22,400 nucleotides of DNA, from positions 1-22,400 of the forward strand of contig CAJGCF010000020.1 of assembly GCA_904501865.1 (NCBI GenBank), in the 5' to 3' direction. This DNA comes from an uncultured Clostridia bacterium. Lineage in GTDB: Bacteria; Bacillota; Clostridia; Oscillospirales; CAG-272. The first letter of the stretch is position 1, and each line of letters starts with the position of its first letter. This document shows, piece after piece, positions 1 to 7,481 of this stretch. A program made the translations under genes and the position numbers. A model generated the notes under the pieces. That model saw nothing but the letters and a program-made list of their open reading frames with translations. It made no database searches and was not told the DNA's origin.

Positions 1-605
1 CATATTTCGGCAAGATTAAACGAGCATATATCAGACGCCATTCCAACGGCTATACCGCTATTGGGTGTAACCAAAATATTAGGGTAAGTCGTCGGCAAAA
101 GTCTTGGCTCCTTGAGGGTGCCGTCGTAGTTGTCTACCATATCAACGGCGTTTTTATCAATACCGCTAAAAAGTTCAGAACAGAAGCTATCAAGCCTTGC
201 CTCGGTATAACGGGGAGCCGCAAACTTCATGTCGGACGAATATTGTTTACCAAAGCTACCCTTAGAATCAACAAAAGGATGAAGCAGCGTCTCATTACCC
301 CTTGTCAACCTGACCATAGTCTCATATATGGATTGGTCTCCGTGAGGATGCAATTTCATTACCGCGCCCACTATGTTCGCGCTTTTGGTTCTAGCTCCCG
401 TCAGAAGTCCCATTTTATACATAGTATAAAGTATTTTTCTATGCGCGGGCTTGAAGCCGTCGATCTCCGGAATTGCACGGGATACTATAACGCTCATAGT
501 ATAGGGCATATAGTTTTTCTCAATGGTCTCGGTTATAGGCTGGGGCACAACGGGAGCATAAACTATCTGCTTTTGCTCCTCGATCTGTTTCTTTTTTCTT
601 GCCAT
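1..605 (-). CDS. parC: DNA topoisomerase IV / gyrase subunit A-like protein, N-terminal part (runs off left edge)
   Basis: This is the N-terminal 201 codons of a type IIA topoisomerase A subunit, the DNA breakage-reunion subunit that works with a GyrB/ParE ATPase. It starts at ATG 605 behind GAAAGGCAG and stays open to base 1. Visible motifs are the winged-helix segment with HPHGD at residues 86-90, and AAPRYTE, whose Tyr133 aligns with the catalytic tyrosine (E. coli GyrA Tyr122). The text following HPHGD (QSIYE, then VRLTRGNE) resembles the second, divergent A subunit common in Clostridia rather than classical gyrase A. The residue at the GyrA Ser83 position is Gln91 and at the Asp87 position is Glu95. 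It lies 26 bases after ywlC and is probably the last visible gene of the operon. GyrA versus ParC assignment is uncertain because the C-terminal domain is outside the window. Confidence 0.85.
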   Translation of the reverse strand, partial: MARKKKQIEEQKQIVYAPVVPQPITETIEKNYMPYTMSVIVSRAIPEIDGFKPAHRKILYTMYKMGLLTGARTKSANIVGAVMKLHPHGDQSIYETMVRLTRGNETLLHPFVDSKGSFGKQYSSDMKFAAPRYTEARLDSFCSELFSGIDKNAVDMVDNYDGTLKEPRLLPTTYPNILVTPNSGIAVGMASDICSFNLAEI

Positions 606-631
606 TTATCTGACTGCCTTTCGTTAAATTG

Positions 632-1681
632 TTATTCTATTTTTATCACTGTGTGGGCCGCCGCTCTTATCATTCGGTTGTACAAAGCCAATCCAAGTCC
701 GTTCTTGTCGGGCAAGTGGGCATATATGATGTCGGGCTTTAACTCATCACATTCACGTAATCTTGAAAAAAGTCTCCTCGATTGCGTTGCTACGTCACCC
801 TTTGGCCCTATAGTCAGGAGTAGCTTGTCATCAAGCTTTGAAATATCCTCGTCATAGCAGAGTATCGCGCAATTTTTGTTTTTCTGCTCGTTTGATAAAT
901 AAGATATAAAGCTCTCGTCATCTCCGTCAAGAAGAACAAGCGGAGCCGCAGGGGCATAGTGCTTATATTTCATTCCCGGGGATATGGGTCTCTCATTTTC
1001 ACCAAGAGCACCCTCAATATTAGGTGATATCAGCACGTCTTTGCAAACACAGCACAGAGCATCGTATGTAATAGCTCCGGGGCGGAGAAGAACTATACCC
1101 TCATCGGATATCTTTTCGTCTATCATGACTATCGTTGATTCCAATCCTATCTCGCAGTCTCCACTGTCAACTATCATATCTACACGGCCGTTAAAATCCT
1201 CTACAACGTACTTTGCCGACGTCGCGGAGGGTCTGCCGGAAATGTTGGCAGAAGGAGCGGCTATCGGCACTCCCGCCGCCTTGATCATAGCGTGAGCTAT
1301 GGGGTGAGACGGACACCTGACGGCAACTGTATCAAGTCCCCCCGTAGTTTCGTAAGGAACTGTCTCTTTTTTCGGCAATATCACAGTAAGAGGCCCCGGC
1401 ATAAATGCTTCAGCGAGCTTATAATAAACGTGATTTGTGTAAGCATATGCCTCTGCATCGGAGGGCTCGGCAATATGAATGATCAAAGGGTTGTCCGACG
1501 GTCTTCCCTTGGCGTCATATATTTTTTTTGATGAGAGGGGATTGGTGGCGTCTCCGCCAAGACCGTAGACGGTCTCAGTAGGGAACGCAACAAGTCCTCC
1601 GTCCCGTATAATGTCAGCCGCGTGCTTTACGTCCTGCGACTGCTTTTGAGGATCTGTTATTTTAACTACTTGGGTTTTCAC
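632..1681 (-). CDS. ywlC: L-threonylcarbamoyladenylate synthase (Sua5/YwlC type)
   Basis: This cytoplasmic enzyme makes threonylcarbamoyl-AMP from threonine, bicarbonate and ATP, the first step of the t6A modification at position 37 of ANN-decoding tRNAs. The N-terminal YrdC domain shows FPTETVYGLG (about residues 34-43), the KGR substrate-binding motif near 58-60, and the conserved SAN motif. The SPGMKYKHYAP linker near residue 235 leads into the extra C-terminal Sua5 domain, so this is the long two-domain form (about 350 residues, normal for Sua5/YwlC). Two GTG codons stand in tandem at 1684 and 1681. GGAG ends 4 bases before the first and 7 before the second, so 1681 is preferred. The gene follows prfA by about 20 bases, a pairing common in Firmicutes. 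Confidence 0.93.
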   Translation of the reverse strand: MKTQVVKITDPQKQSQDVKHAADIIRDGGLVAFPTETVYGLGGDATNPLSSKKIYDAKGRPSDNPLIIHIAEPSDAEAYAYTNHVYYKLAEAFMPGPLTVILPKKETVPYETTGGLDTVAVRCPSHPIAHAMIKAAGVPIAAPSANISGRPSATSAKYVVEDFNGRVDMIVDSGDCEIGLESTIVMIDEKISDEGIVLLRPGAITYDALCCVCKDVLISPNIEGALGENERPISPGMKYKHYAPAAPLVLLDGDDESFISYLSNEQKNKNCAILCYDEDISKLDDKLLLTIGPKGDVATQSRRLFSRLRECDELKPDIIYAHLPDKNGLGLALYNRMIRAAAHTVIKIE

Positions 1682-1702
1682 CACGCGGCTCCTTTCATAA
1701 GC

Positions 1703-2779
1703 TTAATTGTTGTTTTCCGCCTGGAGCTTTTCGGCAGTATCTGTTGCTATCAATGAATCTATCATTCCTCCGATATTTCCGTTTAAAAAGTCCTCGAGAG
1801 AGTACAATGTCACTCCGATTCGGTGGTCGGTAACGCGATTTTGAGAATAGTTGTAAGTCCTTATTTTTTCGCTTCTGTCTCCCGTACCGACTTGACTCTT
1901 TCTATCAGAGGCGACCTTCTCAGATTGCTCTCTCTGCTTTATGTCATAAAGCTTGGCGCGAAGCATCTTCAGAGCCTTGTCCTTGTTTTTAAACTGAGAA
2001 CGCTCTTCCTGACATTCTATCACTATGCCCGTAGGCTTATGAGTGAGTCTTATTGCGGATTCTGTCTTGTTGATATGCTGACCGCCCGCTCCGCTCGATT
2101 TGCAGGATTCAAACAGAAGGTCAGAATCTTTTATCTCAACCTCAACGTCCTCAACCTCAGGGAGCACAGCTACAGTCGCGGTAGAGGTCTGTATGCGTCC
2201 TTGAGATTCTGTCTCGGGGACTCTTTGAACTCTATGCACTCCCGACTCAAATTTGAAACGCGAGTAAGCCCCGTCGCCGTCAACGGTGAATACTATTTCC
2301 TTATATCCACCAAGCTCTGTCTCATTGGCACTGGCTATCGAGACCTTAAACCCAACGGACACCGCATACATTGAGTACATACGGAAGAGAACCGCCGCAA
2401 ACAGAGCCGCCTCTTCGCCGCCCGCTCCGGCGCGTATTTCGACGATTATATTCTTATCGTCGTTAGGATCTCGGGGAATGAGCAGCACGGTGAGCTCGTC
2501 CGAAAGTTTTTCTATACGCAATTTAGCGTCCTTAAGCTCCTCTTGTGCCAAGTATCTCATTTCCTCGTCATCGGCATCGTCAATAATAACGAGCGCATCG
2601 TCAACGTCCTTCTGAGCGCGCTGATACTCGCGATATTTTTCAACAACGGGAGTGAGGGAACGGTATTCCTTGATAGCCTTGGCATACTCCTGCGCATTGG
2701 TTATAAGAGCCGTGTTATTGGCGAGCTCATATTCAAGTCGAGAGTATTTTTCAACCGTAGAAATCAGATTTTCAAACAT
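1703..2779 (-). CDS. prfA: Peptide chain release factor 1
   Basis: RF1 recognises UAA and UAG stop codons in the ribosomal A site and triggers peptide release. At 358 residues it has normal RF1 length. The stop-codon-reading tripeptide PxT is P188-E189-T190, inside the conserved RVPETESQGR stretch; RF2 would carry SPF. The catalytic GGQ is at residues 232-234 in SGAGGQHINKT. The ATG lies only two bases after the stop of the M18 aminopeptidase gene, and the only Shine-Dalgarno-like text (AAGGCG) is inside that gene, which suggests translational coupling. The glutamine methyltransferase gene prmC, often next to prfA, is not here. Confidence 0.97.
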   Translation of the reverse strand: MFENLISTVEKYSRLEYELANNTALITNAQEYAKAIKEYRSLTPVVEKYREYQRAQKDVDDALVIIDDADDEEMRYLAQEELKDAKLRIEKLSDELTVLLIPRDPNDDKNIIVEIRAGAGGEEAALFAAVLFRMYSMYAVSVGFKVSIASANETELGGYKEIVFTVDGDGAYSRFKFESGVHRVQRVPETESQGRIQTSTATVAVLPEVEDVEVEIKDSDLLFESCKSSGAGGQHINKTESAIRLTHKPTGIVIECQEERSQFKNKDKALKMLRAKLYDIKQREQSEKVASDRKSQVGTGDRSEKIRTYNYSQNRVTDHRIGVTLYSLEDFLNGNIGGMIDSLIATDTAEKLQAENNN

Positions 2780-2781
2780 AT

Positions 2782-4158
2782 TTACGCCTTGCAGAAAGCG
2801 AGGAACGCCTTGTGAGCCGTATAAACGTCCGCCTTAGAAACAAGCTCGTAAGGAGCGTGCATAGATATAACGGCAACACCAAGATCCACGGTTTCAATGT
2901 TGTGCTTTGCGATAAACTTAGCGACCGTTCCACCGCCTCCCTGATCTGCCTTTCCAAGCTCAGCCGCCTGCCATATAACTCCGTTATCCTCAAATATCTT
3001 TCTTATCCACGCAACATACTCGGCAGGAGCGTCGTTCGTGCCGCCCTTTCCGCCACTTCCCGTGTACTTGGACATAGTGATACCGCAATTGATCTTTGCG
3101 CAGTTTCTTGATTCAAACACCTCTGCAAAATTGGGATCAAAGCAAGCGTTAACGTCTGCGGACAAGCACTTGGAGTTTGCCTTCACAGAGTATATGTTTC
3201 CGCCAAGCTCCTCGGATATAGCACCCATAAGATCGGTAAACAAAGCACACTGCATACCCGTGTTGCCATCACTGCCTATCTCCTCTTTGTCGGCAAGAAC
3301 CACCATAACTGTATGAACGCTGTCATCAGACTCAAAAAGAGCGGTGAGAGAAGGGTATGCGCAGACCTTGTCGTCGTGTCCGTAAGCGGATATGAGCGAA
3401 CGGTCAAAGCCTACGTCTCTCGCTTTTTCTGCGGGAACTGCAAATATATCAGCGGAAAGAAAATCCTCCTCCGTGATACCATATTTTTCGTTGAGTAGAT
3501 TCAATATATGGAGCTTAACCTTATCTCCGCCCTCCTCGTCCTTAATGGGACGTGATCCAAGAACGATGTTCAGGCTTTCCGCGGGTATAGCGGTGCCAAG
3601 AGGCTTAGAGTTTTGGTCCTTCGCCAGATGAGGAAGAAGATCATTGATATAGAAAACGGGATCGCCGAGCTCATCACCAATCTTGATATCTACCACGCTA
3701 CCGTCCTTTTTAGCGACAGTTCCGTGAAGAGCCAAGGGAAGTGCCACCCATTGATATTTGCGCACACCGCCGTAATAGTGAGTCTTTGCGAAGCAGAAGC
3801 CGCCGTCCTCATATATGGGAGTCTGCTTGAAATCAAGTCTGGGGCTATCTATATGCGAAGCGAGTATTCTGATGCCGTTGTTTATATCCTCAGTACCTAC
3901 TCTGAAAAGATAGAGATTTCTTGAACGGTTGTTATAATAGTACTTGTCGCCGGGATTTATGCTCATACCGAAGGAGTAGGGCTTGTATCCGTTTTTCTCG
4001 GCAAGCGCGATGGAGGTCTTTACAGCCTCGCGTTCAGTCTTGGACTCGTCCATAAACTCGCAATATCCAACGCAATAATCGTAAGCAGCCTTTATTTCGC
4101 TTTCACTGTTCTTTTCATAGAAATTTGTTTTTGAATAGGTAAGTTCACTTTTGTTCAT
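2782..4158 (-). CDS. M18 family zinc aminopeptidase
   Basis: This is a cytoplasmic metallo-aminopeptidase of the M18 family (aspartyl aminopeptidase / aminopeptidase I), which removes N-terminal residues from peptides and forms large tetrahedral assemblies in characterised members. The 458 residues match the bacterial 'aminopeptidase 1' group. Metal and catalytic positions can be followed: H102-x-D104 in SHIDSPRLD, the Asp pair in GHDDK near 262, the Glu pair in DKEEIGS near 292, Asp in SADVN near 333, and the late His in MHAPYEL near 432. ATG 4158 is preceded by AAAGGAT about 10 bases upstream. Exact substrate preference cannot be read from sequence. It sits between the transglycosylase gene (42-base gap) and prfA (2-base gap). 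Confidence 0.93.
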   Translation of the reverse strand: MNKSELTYSKTNFYEKNSESEIKAAYDYCVGYCEFMDESKTEREAVKTSIALAEKNGYKPYSFGMSINPGDKYYYNNRSRNLYLFRVGTEDINNGIRILASHIDSPRLDFKQTPIYEDGGFCFAKTHYYGGVRKYQWVALPLALHGTVAKKDGSVVDIKIGDELGDPVFYINDLLPHLAKDQNSKPLGTAIPAESLNIVLGSRPIKDEEGGDKVKLHILNLLNEKYGITEEDFLSADIFAVPAEKARDVGFDRSLISAYGHDDKVCAYPSLTALFESDDSVHTVMVVLADKEEIGSDGNTGMQCALFTDLMGAISEELGGNIYSVKANSKCLSADVNACFDPNFAEVFESRNCAKINCGITMSKYTGSGGKGGTNDAPAEYVAWIRKIFEDNGVIWQAAELGKADQGGGGTVAKFIAKHNIETVDLGVAVISMHAPYELVSKADVYTAHKAFLAFCKA

Positions 4159-4200
4159 GGTAGTATGATCCTTTCGTTTCTCTATGTTATCAAAATTATT

Positions 4201-4791
4201 TTAATACAATTTATCGTACATCTTAAGGCTTTTGTTGACCTTCTTGACGTACTTGCGAGTCTCACGGAATGGTATCTTGTCAATCACACCGTCTCCGTCA
4301 GAGTCATACTCGCTATCTTTAAGCCAGCTATCAACGTTTCCGGGACCCGCATTGTATGCGGCGAGAGCCGTATCCCAGTTACCATATCTGTCATATAAAT
4401 AAGACAAGTAGTAGACTCCGTATTTTATATTGGTCTCGGGATCGTAAAGCATACCGGCCTCGTACCTATCTCCTAGCATATCGTTAGTTAGCCACAAAAA
4501 AGTATTTGGCATAAGCTGCATAAGCCCTTGCGCACCCACCGAGGACCTTGCGGCAAAATCAAATCCGCTCTCGGTCTTCATAACGGCATATATCAAATTC
4601 TCGGGGACGTCATATTTGAGAGAGTATTCTGACACGTATCCCTGATACTCTGCGGGCTTTTTGTATATGGCGTGCTCTATTTGGGCACATACAAAATCAA
4701 ATACAAAACCGAACACTATAGAGATCGCCAAAGCCACAGCTACCGCTATTCCATATGCACGACCGTTTGTTCTACGTTTCATTCTCACCAT
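4201..4791 (-). CDS. Membrane-anchored lytic transglycosylase (SLT domain)
   Basis: This protein is predicted to cleave the MurNAc-GlcNAc bond of peptidoglycan to give 1,6-anhydro ends, acting outside the membrane. From ATG 4791 it has 196 residues: a basic N-terminus (MVRMKRR), one hydrophobic anchor at about 12-36, then a Slt-type catalytic domain. The catalytic Glu is E74 in MKTESGFD, followed by the family motifs GAQGLMQLMPNT, DPETNIKYG and AAYNAGPGNVD. Residues 163-171 form an EF-hand-like D-x-D-x-D-G-x-I-D loop ahead of IPFRETRKYV, which is unusual in this position. The reading frame extends further upstream, but that part overlaps coaE. ATG 4791 lies one base after the coaE stop, with AAAGGGGCG upstream; ATG 4782 is an alternative. 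coaE followed by this transglycosylase is a recurrent Clostridia gene order. Confidence 0.9.
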   Translation of the reverse strand: MVRMKRRTNGRAYGIAVAVALAISIVFGFVFDFVCAQIEHAIYKKPAEYQGYVSEYSLKYDVPENLIYAVMKTESGFDFAARSSVGAQGLMQLMPNTFLWLTNDMLGDRYEAGMLYDPETNIKYGVYYLSYLYDRYGNWDTALAAYNAGPGNVDSWLKDSEYDSDGDGVIDKIPFRETRKYVKKVNKSLKMYDKLY

Positions 4792-4792
4792 A

Positions 4793-5395
4793 TCAGATAA
4801 CGCCCCTTTCTTCAAGGATAGCCCTAACGTCATCTTGCAAAGCGTAGAGATCACCGTTGTTATATATTACCTCATCGGTCCCTGATATGTAATACTCGTC
4901 ATTCTTCTGCGAGTTTATTCGAGCTGTGGCCGATTGGGTGTCGATATTATCCCTTTGGCATATTCTTTTTATTCTGGGTTCCTTGTCAGCAAGCACGGCT
5001 ATACTAAAATCGCAGTCACTCAAAAGCCCTGCCTCAATAAGAAGGGGAGCGTCTATCACACAAACTTGTGCGCCCTCACCCTCAAGTCTTGAAATGGTAT
5101 CTCTTATGGCAATCACAACGTATTTATGGGTTATACTGTTTAAAATTGAGAGCTTTTCTTGATTGCCGTCCTTGAATACGATCGCGGAAAGAGCCTTTCT
5201 ATTGAGAGCTCCGTCACAATTAACTACACCTTGTCCAAATACACTCTTAAGCTCATCAACACATGGCGAAGGAGAGGAAACTATATTATGATAAACGGCA
5301 TCGGAGTCGATGATATGGAAGGAATACGCGCTCATTATGCGCGCGACCTCGCCTTTTCCCGCGCCACTGGGACCTGTAAGACCAATAACCGTCAT
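4793..5395 (-). CDS. coaE: Dephospho-CoA kinase
   Basis: This enzyme catalyses the last step of coenzyme A synthesis, phosphorylating the ribose 3'-hydroxyl of dephospho-CoA with ATP in the cytoplasm. The 200-residue length is typical. The Walker A loop is GPSGAGKG at residues 8-15, with K14. The acidic substrate-binding motif is IDSDAV at about 29-34, and an R-x-N-S-Q-like segment near 165 fits the family. The frame extends nine codons further upstream, but ATG 5395 has GGAAAGGAG four bases before it and the product then begins MTVIGLTG, as in homologues, so this start is chosen. It follows the Gfo/Idh gene by 23 bases, and its TGA stop lies one base before the transglycosylase start. Confidence 0.95.
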   Translation of the reverse strand: MTVIGLTGPSGAGKGEVARIMSAYSFHIIDSDAVYHNIVSSPSPCVDELKSVFGQGVVNCDGALNRKALSAIVFKDGNQEKLSILNSITHKYVVIAIRDTISRLEGEGAQVCVIDAPLLIEAGLLSDCDFSIAVLADKEPRIKRICQRDNIDTQSATARINSQKNDEYYISGTDEVIYNNGDLYALQDDVRAILEERGVI

Positions 5396-5418
5396 TTTTC
5401 TCCTTTCCGACACTCGTG

Positions 5419-6567
5419 TCAATCTATAATAATTTCATTTCCCATAACATGAGATCTGTGCGCCGCATCAAGCACGATCTGCGCAAGCGCTCCGTCCTCA
5501 AACGACGGTGATGCGGGAACACCTTTATATATAGCGTTCAGATAAGAATACATCGAACCTATATGTCCACGGAGCCAGCCACTAGGCGCCTTGGAGGAGG
5601 GGAACTGACCGCCCGGAGCGGCATAACGACCTACACACTCAATGCGTGTAAAGCCACACATCCCTCCATGATCTCCACCTGCCGCGTCGGCATCGTAAAA
5701 ATGTAACCAATTAGGCTCCATAAGGTCAAATTTTATAGCGCCACGAGTTCCGTACACAGAGAACGTTAATCCGTCGTTTTCTCCGACGCTTATCTTGCCT
5801 GCGGTGATAGTTCCGACCGCTCCGCACTTCATAGTAGCTGTTATATACGCCGCCTCATCGGCATTGGTATGCCATTCGGTACCGTCTGCCAATCTGTGAG
5901 TTGGAAATGCTATTTGCTCCTTGGCATAGACCGAAGCAAACTCTCCGCAAAGATGACGGCAGAGATCAACGACGTGCGCTCCAAGATCAAAAAGTGTACC
6001 TGCACCGCATATATCAGCGTTCTGCTTCCACCCGGGACTTCTTTTGGGATCTACGCAACTATTGTGGAGATATTTGAAATCAAAGGACAGTATCCTGCCA
6101 AGATTTCCTTTTTCAACCAGCTCACGAGCTCTCCTAACGGCGGAAAGATGTCGGTTATTGAACACCATCCCACACACCTGACCGTTTTTCTCAAAGGCGT
6201 CCTTTGCAAGGCGATCAAGCTCCAGCGCCTGTTGTGCATTAATAGCAAGAGGCTTCTCACATAAAACGTGCTTGCCCGCCAATATTGCCTTTTTGGCAGT
6301 TTCAAAGTGATATATATTAGGAGTACAGATATCAACAACATCTATATCGGGATCGTTTATAATATCGTCCTCGTTTGCGGTAGATTTCTCTATACCAAGC
6401 TGACACGCGGCTCTTTGAGCGCTTTCTTCAGTCGACGAGCACACCGACACATAACGTCCCCCAAATTCGCATCCAAGATAATGATATGGAATCGACAAAA
6501 CAGAAAAAGAATGTGTCCTGCCCATATATCCCGAGCCTAAAAGTCCTATTTTAAATACCCTTTGCAT
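5419..6567 (-). CDS. Gfo/Idh/MocA family NAD(P)-dependent oxidoreductase
   Basis: This is a predicted dehydrogenase acting on a sugar, inositol or related polyol; the substrate cannot be read from sequence. In 382 residues it shows the Rossmann dinucleotide loop GLLGSGYMG at 8-16, the signature CEKPLAI at about 103-109, with the conserved Lys105, and the C-domain active-site motif DLGAHVVDL at 194-202, with His198 as the usual catalytic histidine. ATG 6567 has AGGAAGG five bases upstream; an upstream in-frame extension lacks a ribosome binding site. It is the first gene after a strong leftward promoter (6602-6630), so it leads a leftward operon of otherwise core genes. A catabolic or cell-surface-sugar role is possible, but no transporter or kinase accompanies it. 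Confidence 0.88.
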   Translation of the reverse strand: MQRVFKIGLLGSGYMGRTHSFSVLSIPYHYLGCEFGGRYVSVCSSTEESAQRAACQLGIEKSTANEDDIINDPDIDVVDICTPNIYHFETAKKAILAGKHVLCEKPLAINAQQALELDRLAKDAFEKNGQVCGMVFNNRHLSAVRRARELVEKGNLGRILSFDFKYLHNSCVDPKRSPGWKQNADICGAGTLFDLGAHVVDLCRHLCGEFASVYAKEQIAFPTHRLADGTEWHTNADEAAYITATMKCGAVGTITAGKISVGENDGLTFSVYGTRGAIKFDLMEPNWLHFYDADAAGGDHGGMCGFTRIECVGRYAAPGGQFPSSKAPSGWLRGHIGSMYSYLNAIYKGVPASPSFEDGALAQIVLDAAHRSHVMGNEIIID

Positions 6568-6601
6568 AAGTACCTTCCTAAAAAAGAACATATATAGATA
6601 T

Positions 6602-6630
6602 ATTATAACTCATTTTAAGATATTTTTCAA
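6602..6630 (-). promoter_or_regulatory. Sigma-A promoter for the Gfo/Idh-coaE-...-parC operon
   Basis: Read on the minus strand, TTGAAA (6625-6630) and TATAAT (6602-6607) are separated by exactly 17 bases. Transcription would start near 6595, giving a leader of roughly 28 bases before the Gfo/Idh ATG. No other promoter of this quality is visible in the short gaps downstream, so it probably serves all seven genes to the left edge. Confidence 0.8.
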
Positions 6631-6638
6631 GGGGTTAA

Positions 6639-6655
6639 AGCATAATTATTGTGCT
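6639..6655. promoter_or_regulatory. Candidate operator dyad between divergent promoters
   Basis: AGCATAATTATTGTGCT is a dyad of 8-base arms around one central base, with a single mismatched pair. It lies 8 bases upstream of the leftward -35 box (6625-6630) and about 30 bases upstream of the rightward one (6686-6691), a position where a dimeric regulator could affect both. No regulator gene is nearby to match it. The assignment is inference from symmetry and position only. Confidence 0.35.
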
Positions 6656-6685
6656 CTTTTTTCGCGAGTTTACCTCAAAAAATCG

Positions 6686-6714
6686 TTGCATTTTTTAACG
6701 ACTTATAGTATAAT
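6686..6714 (+). promoter_or_regulatory. Sigma-A promoter for yjjG-murB-whiA-dnaE
   Basis: TTGCAT (6686-6691) and TATAAT (6709-6714) are separated by 17 bases. A second TATAAT (6715-6720) follows directly. A short dyad, TCGTT-N9-AACGA (6683-6701), overlaps the -35 box and spacer. The start point would fall near 6721, about 47 bases before the yjjG-like ATG. Confidence 0.78.
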
Positions 6715-6767
6715 TATAATAGGGGGTGTGTAACGTCCCGTTAAAATCAAAAAACAAGGAGACAAAA

Positions 6768-7457
6768 ATGTCAAAATATACAACTCTCTTATTCGATGCC
6801 GATGCAACCTTGCTTGATTTCAAACGCTCGGAAACCGAGGCAGTTATAGAGTGTCTGAACACCTACGGCCTACCTTCAACTCCCGATGTGATAGAAAAGT
6901 ATTCACAAATAAATGCTGAATATTGGAAAATGCTTGAACGGGGAGAGATCGAAAAAGAAAAGCTGTATATAGCACGTTGGCAAACTCTGATAGATTTTTA
7001 TGGCTTTGATTGCTCAGCGGAGGATATTGGCCACGATTATCCGGAAAGACTTGCAGAAAAATCTTACGTGCTCGACGGTGCGGTAGAGCTTTGTGAAAGC
7101 CTACATGGGAAGTTTAATATGTATATCGTGACCAACGGACAGAAAATGGTCCAACAAAAAAGGTTGTTTCCGTCTCCTGTGTTCAAATACTTTGACAAAT
7201 GCTTTATCTCTGAAGATATAGGTCATGAAAAGCCAAGCGTTAAATATTTTGAAAAGGTAATAGAGCAGATACCTCAATATGACCCCGAGAAGACCATTAT
7301 TATCGGAGACTCCTTGACCTCCGATATGCAAGGTGGCATCAACATAGGAATAGACACCTGCTGGTATAATCCTTCGGGAAAGGAAAAGCCCTGTAATATG
7401 AATATCACATACGTGGCAAAAAGCTTTGAGGAGATAGCAAATATACTCTTAAAATAA
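6768..7457 (+). CDS. yjjG: YjjG-like HAD-family nucleotidase (noncanonical pyrimidine nucleotidase)
   Basis: This is a haloacid-dehalogenase-fold phosphatase, probably a 5'-nucleotidase of the YjjG family, which removes phosphate from nucleoside monophosphates, including non-canonical pyrimidines. Motif I is FDADATLLDF, with nucleophile D10 and acid/base D12. Motif II is the Thr in YIVTNGQ, motif III the Lys in GHEKPSVKYF, and motif IV IIGDSLTSDM. The helical cap lies between motifs I and II. The 229-residue length fits. The frame is open 14 codons further upstream, but AAGGAG six bases before ATG 6768 fixes the start. It is the first gene after the rightward promoter and lies 24 bases before murB. 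Substrate specificity is inferred from family resemblance. Confidence 0.85.
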   Translation: MSKYTTLLFDADATLLDFKRSETEAVIECLNTYGLPSTPDVIEKYSQINAEYWKMLERGEIEKEKLYIARWQTLIDFYGFDCSAEDIGHDYPERLAEKSYVLDGAVELCESLHGKFNMYIVTNGQKMVQQKRLFPSPVFKYFDKCFISEDIGHEKPSVKYFEKVIEQIPQYDPEKTIIIGDSLTSDMQGGINIGIDTCWYNPSGKEKPCNMNITYVAKSFEEIANILLK

Positions 7458-7481
7458 TCTTACGATGCAGAATGGAGCATT

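Noticed and set aside
243..857. Open frame of 204 codons on the plus strand across the parC start and ywlC end
   Set aside because: It runs antisense to two well-supported genes and its product has no family features.
4792..4854. Longer N-terminus for the lytic transglycosylase
   Set aside because: It would overlap the coaE end by about 60 bases, and it adds residues before the basic anchor-proximal start with no better ribosome binding site.
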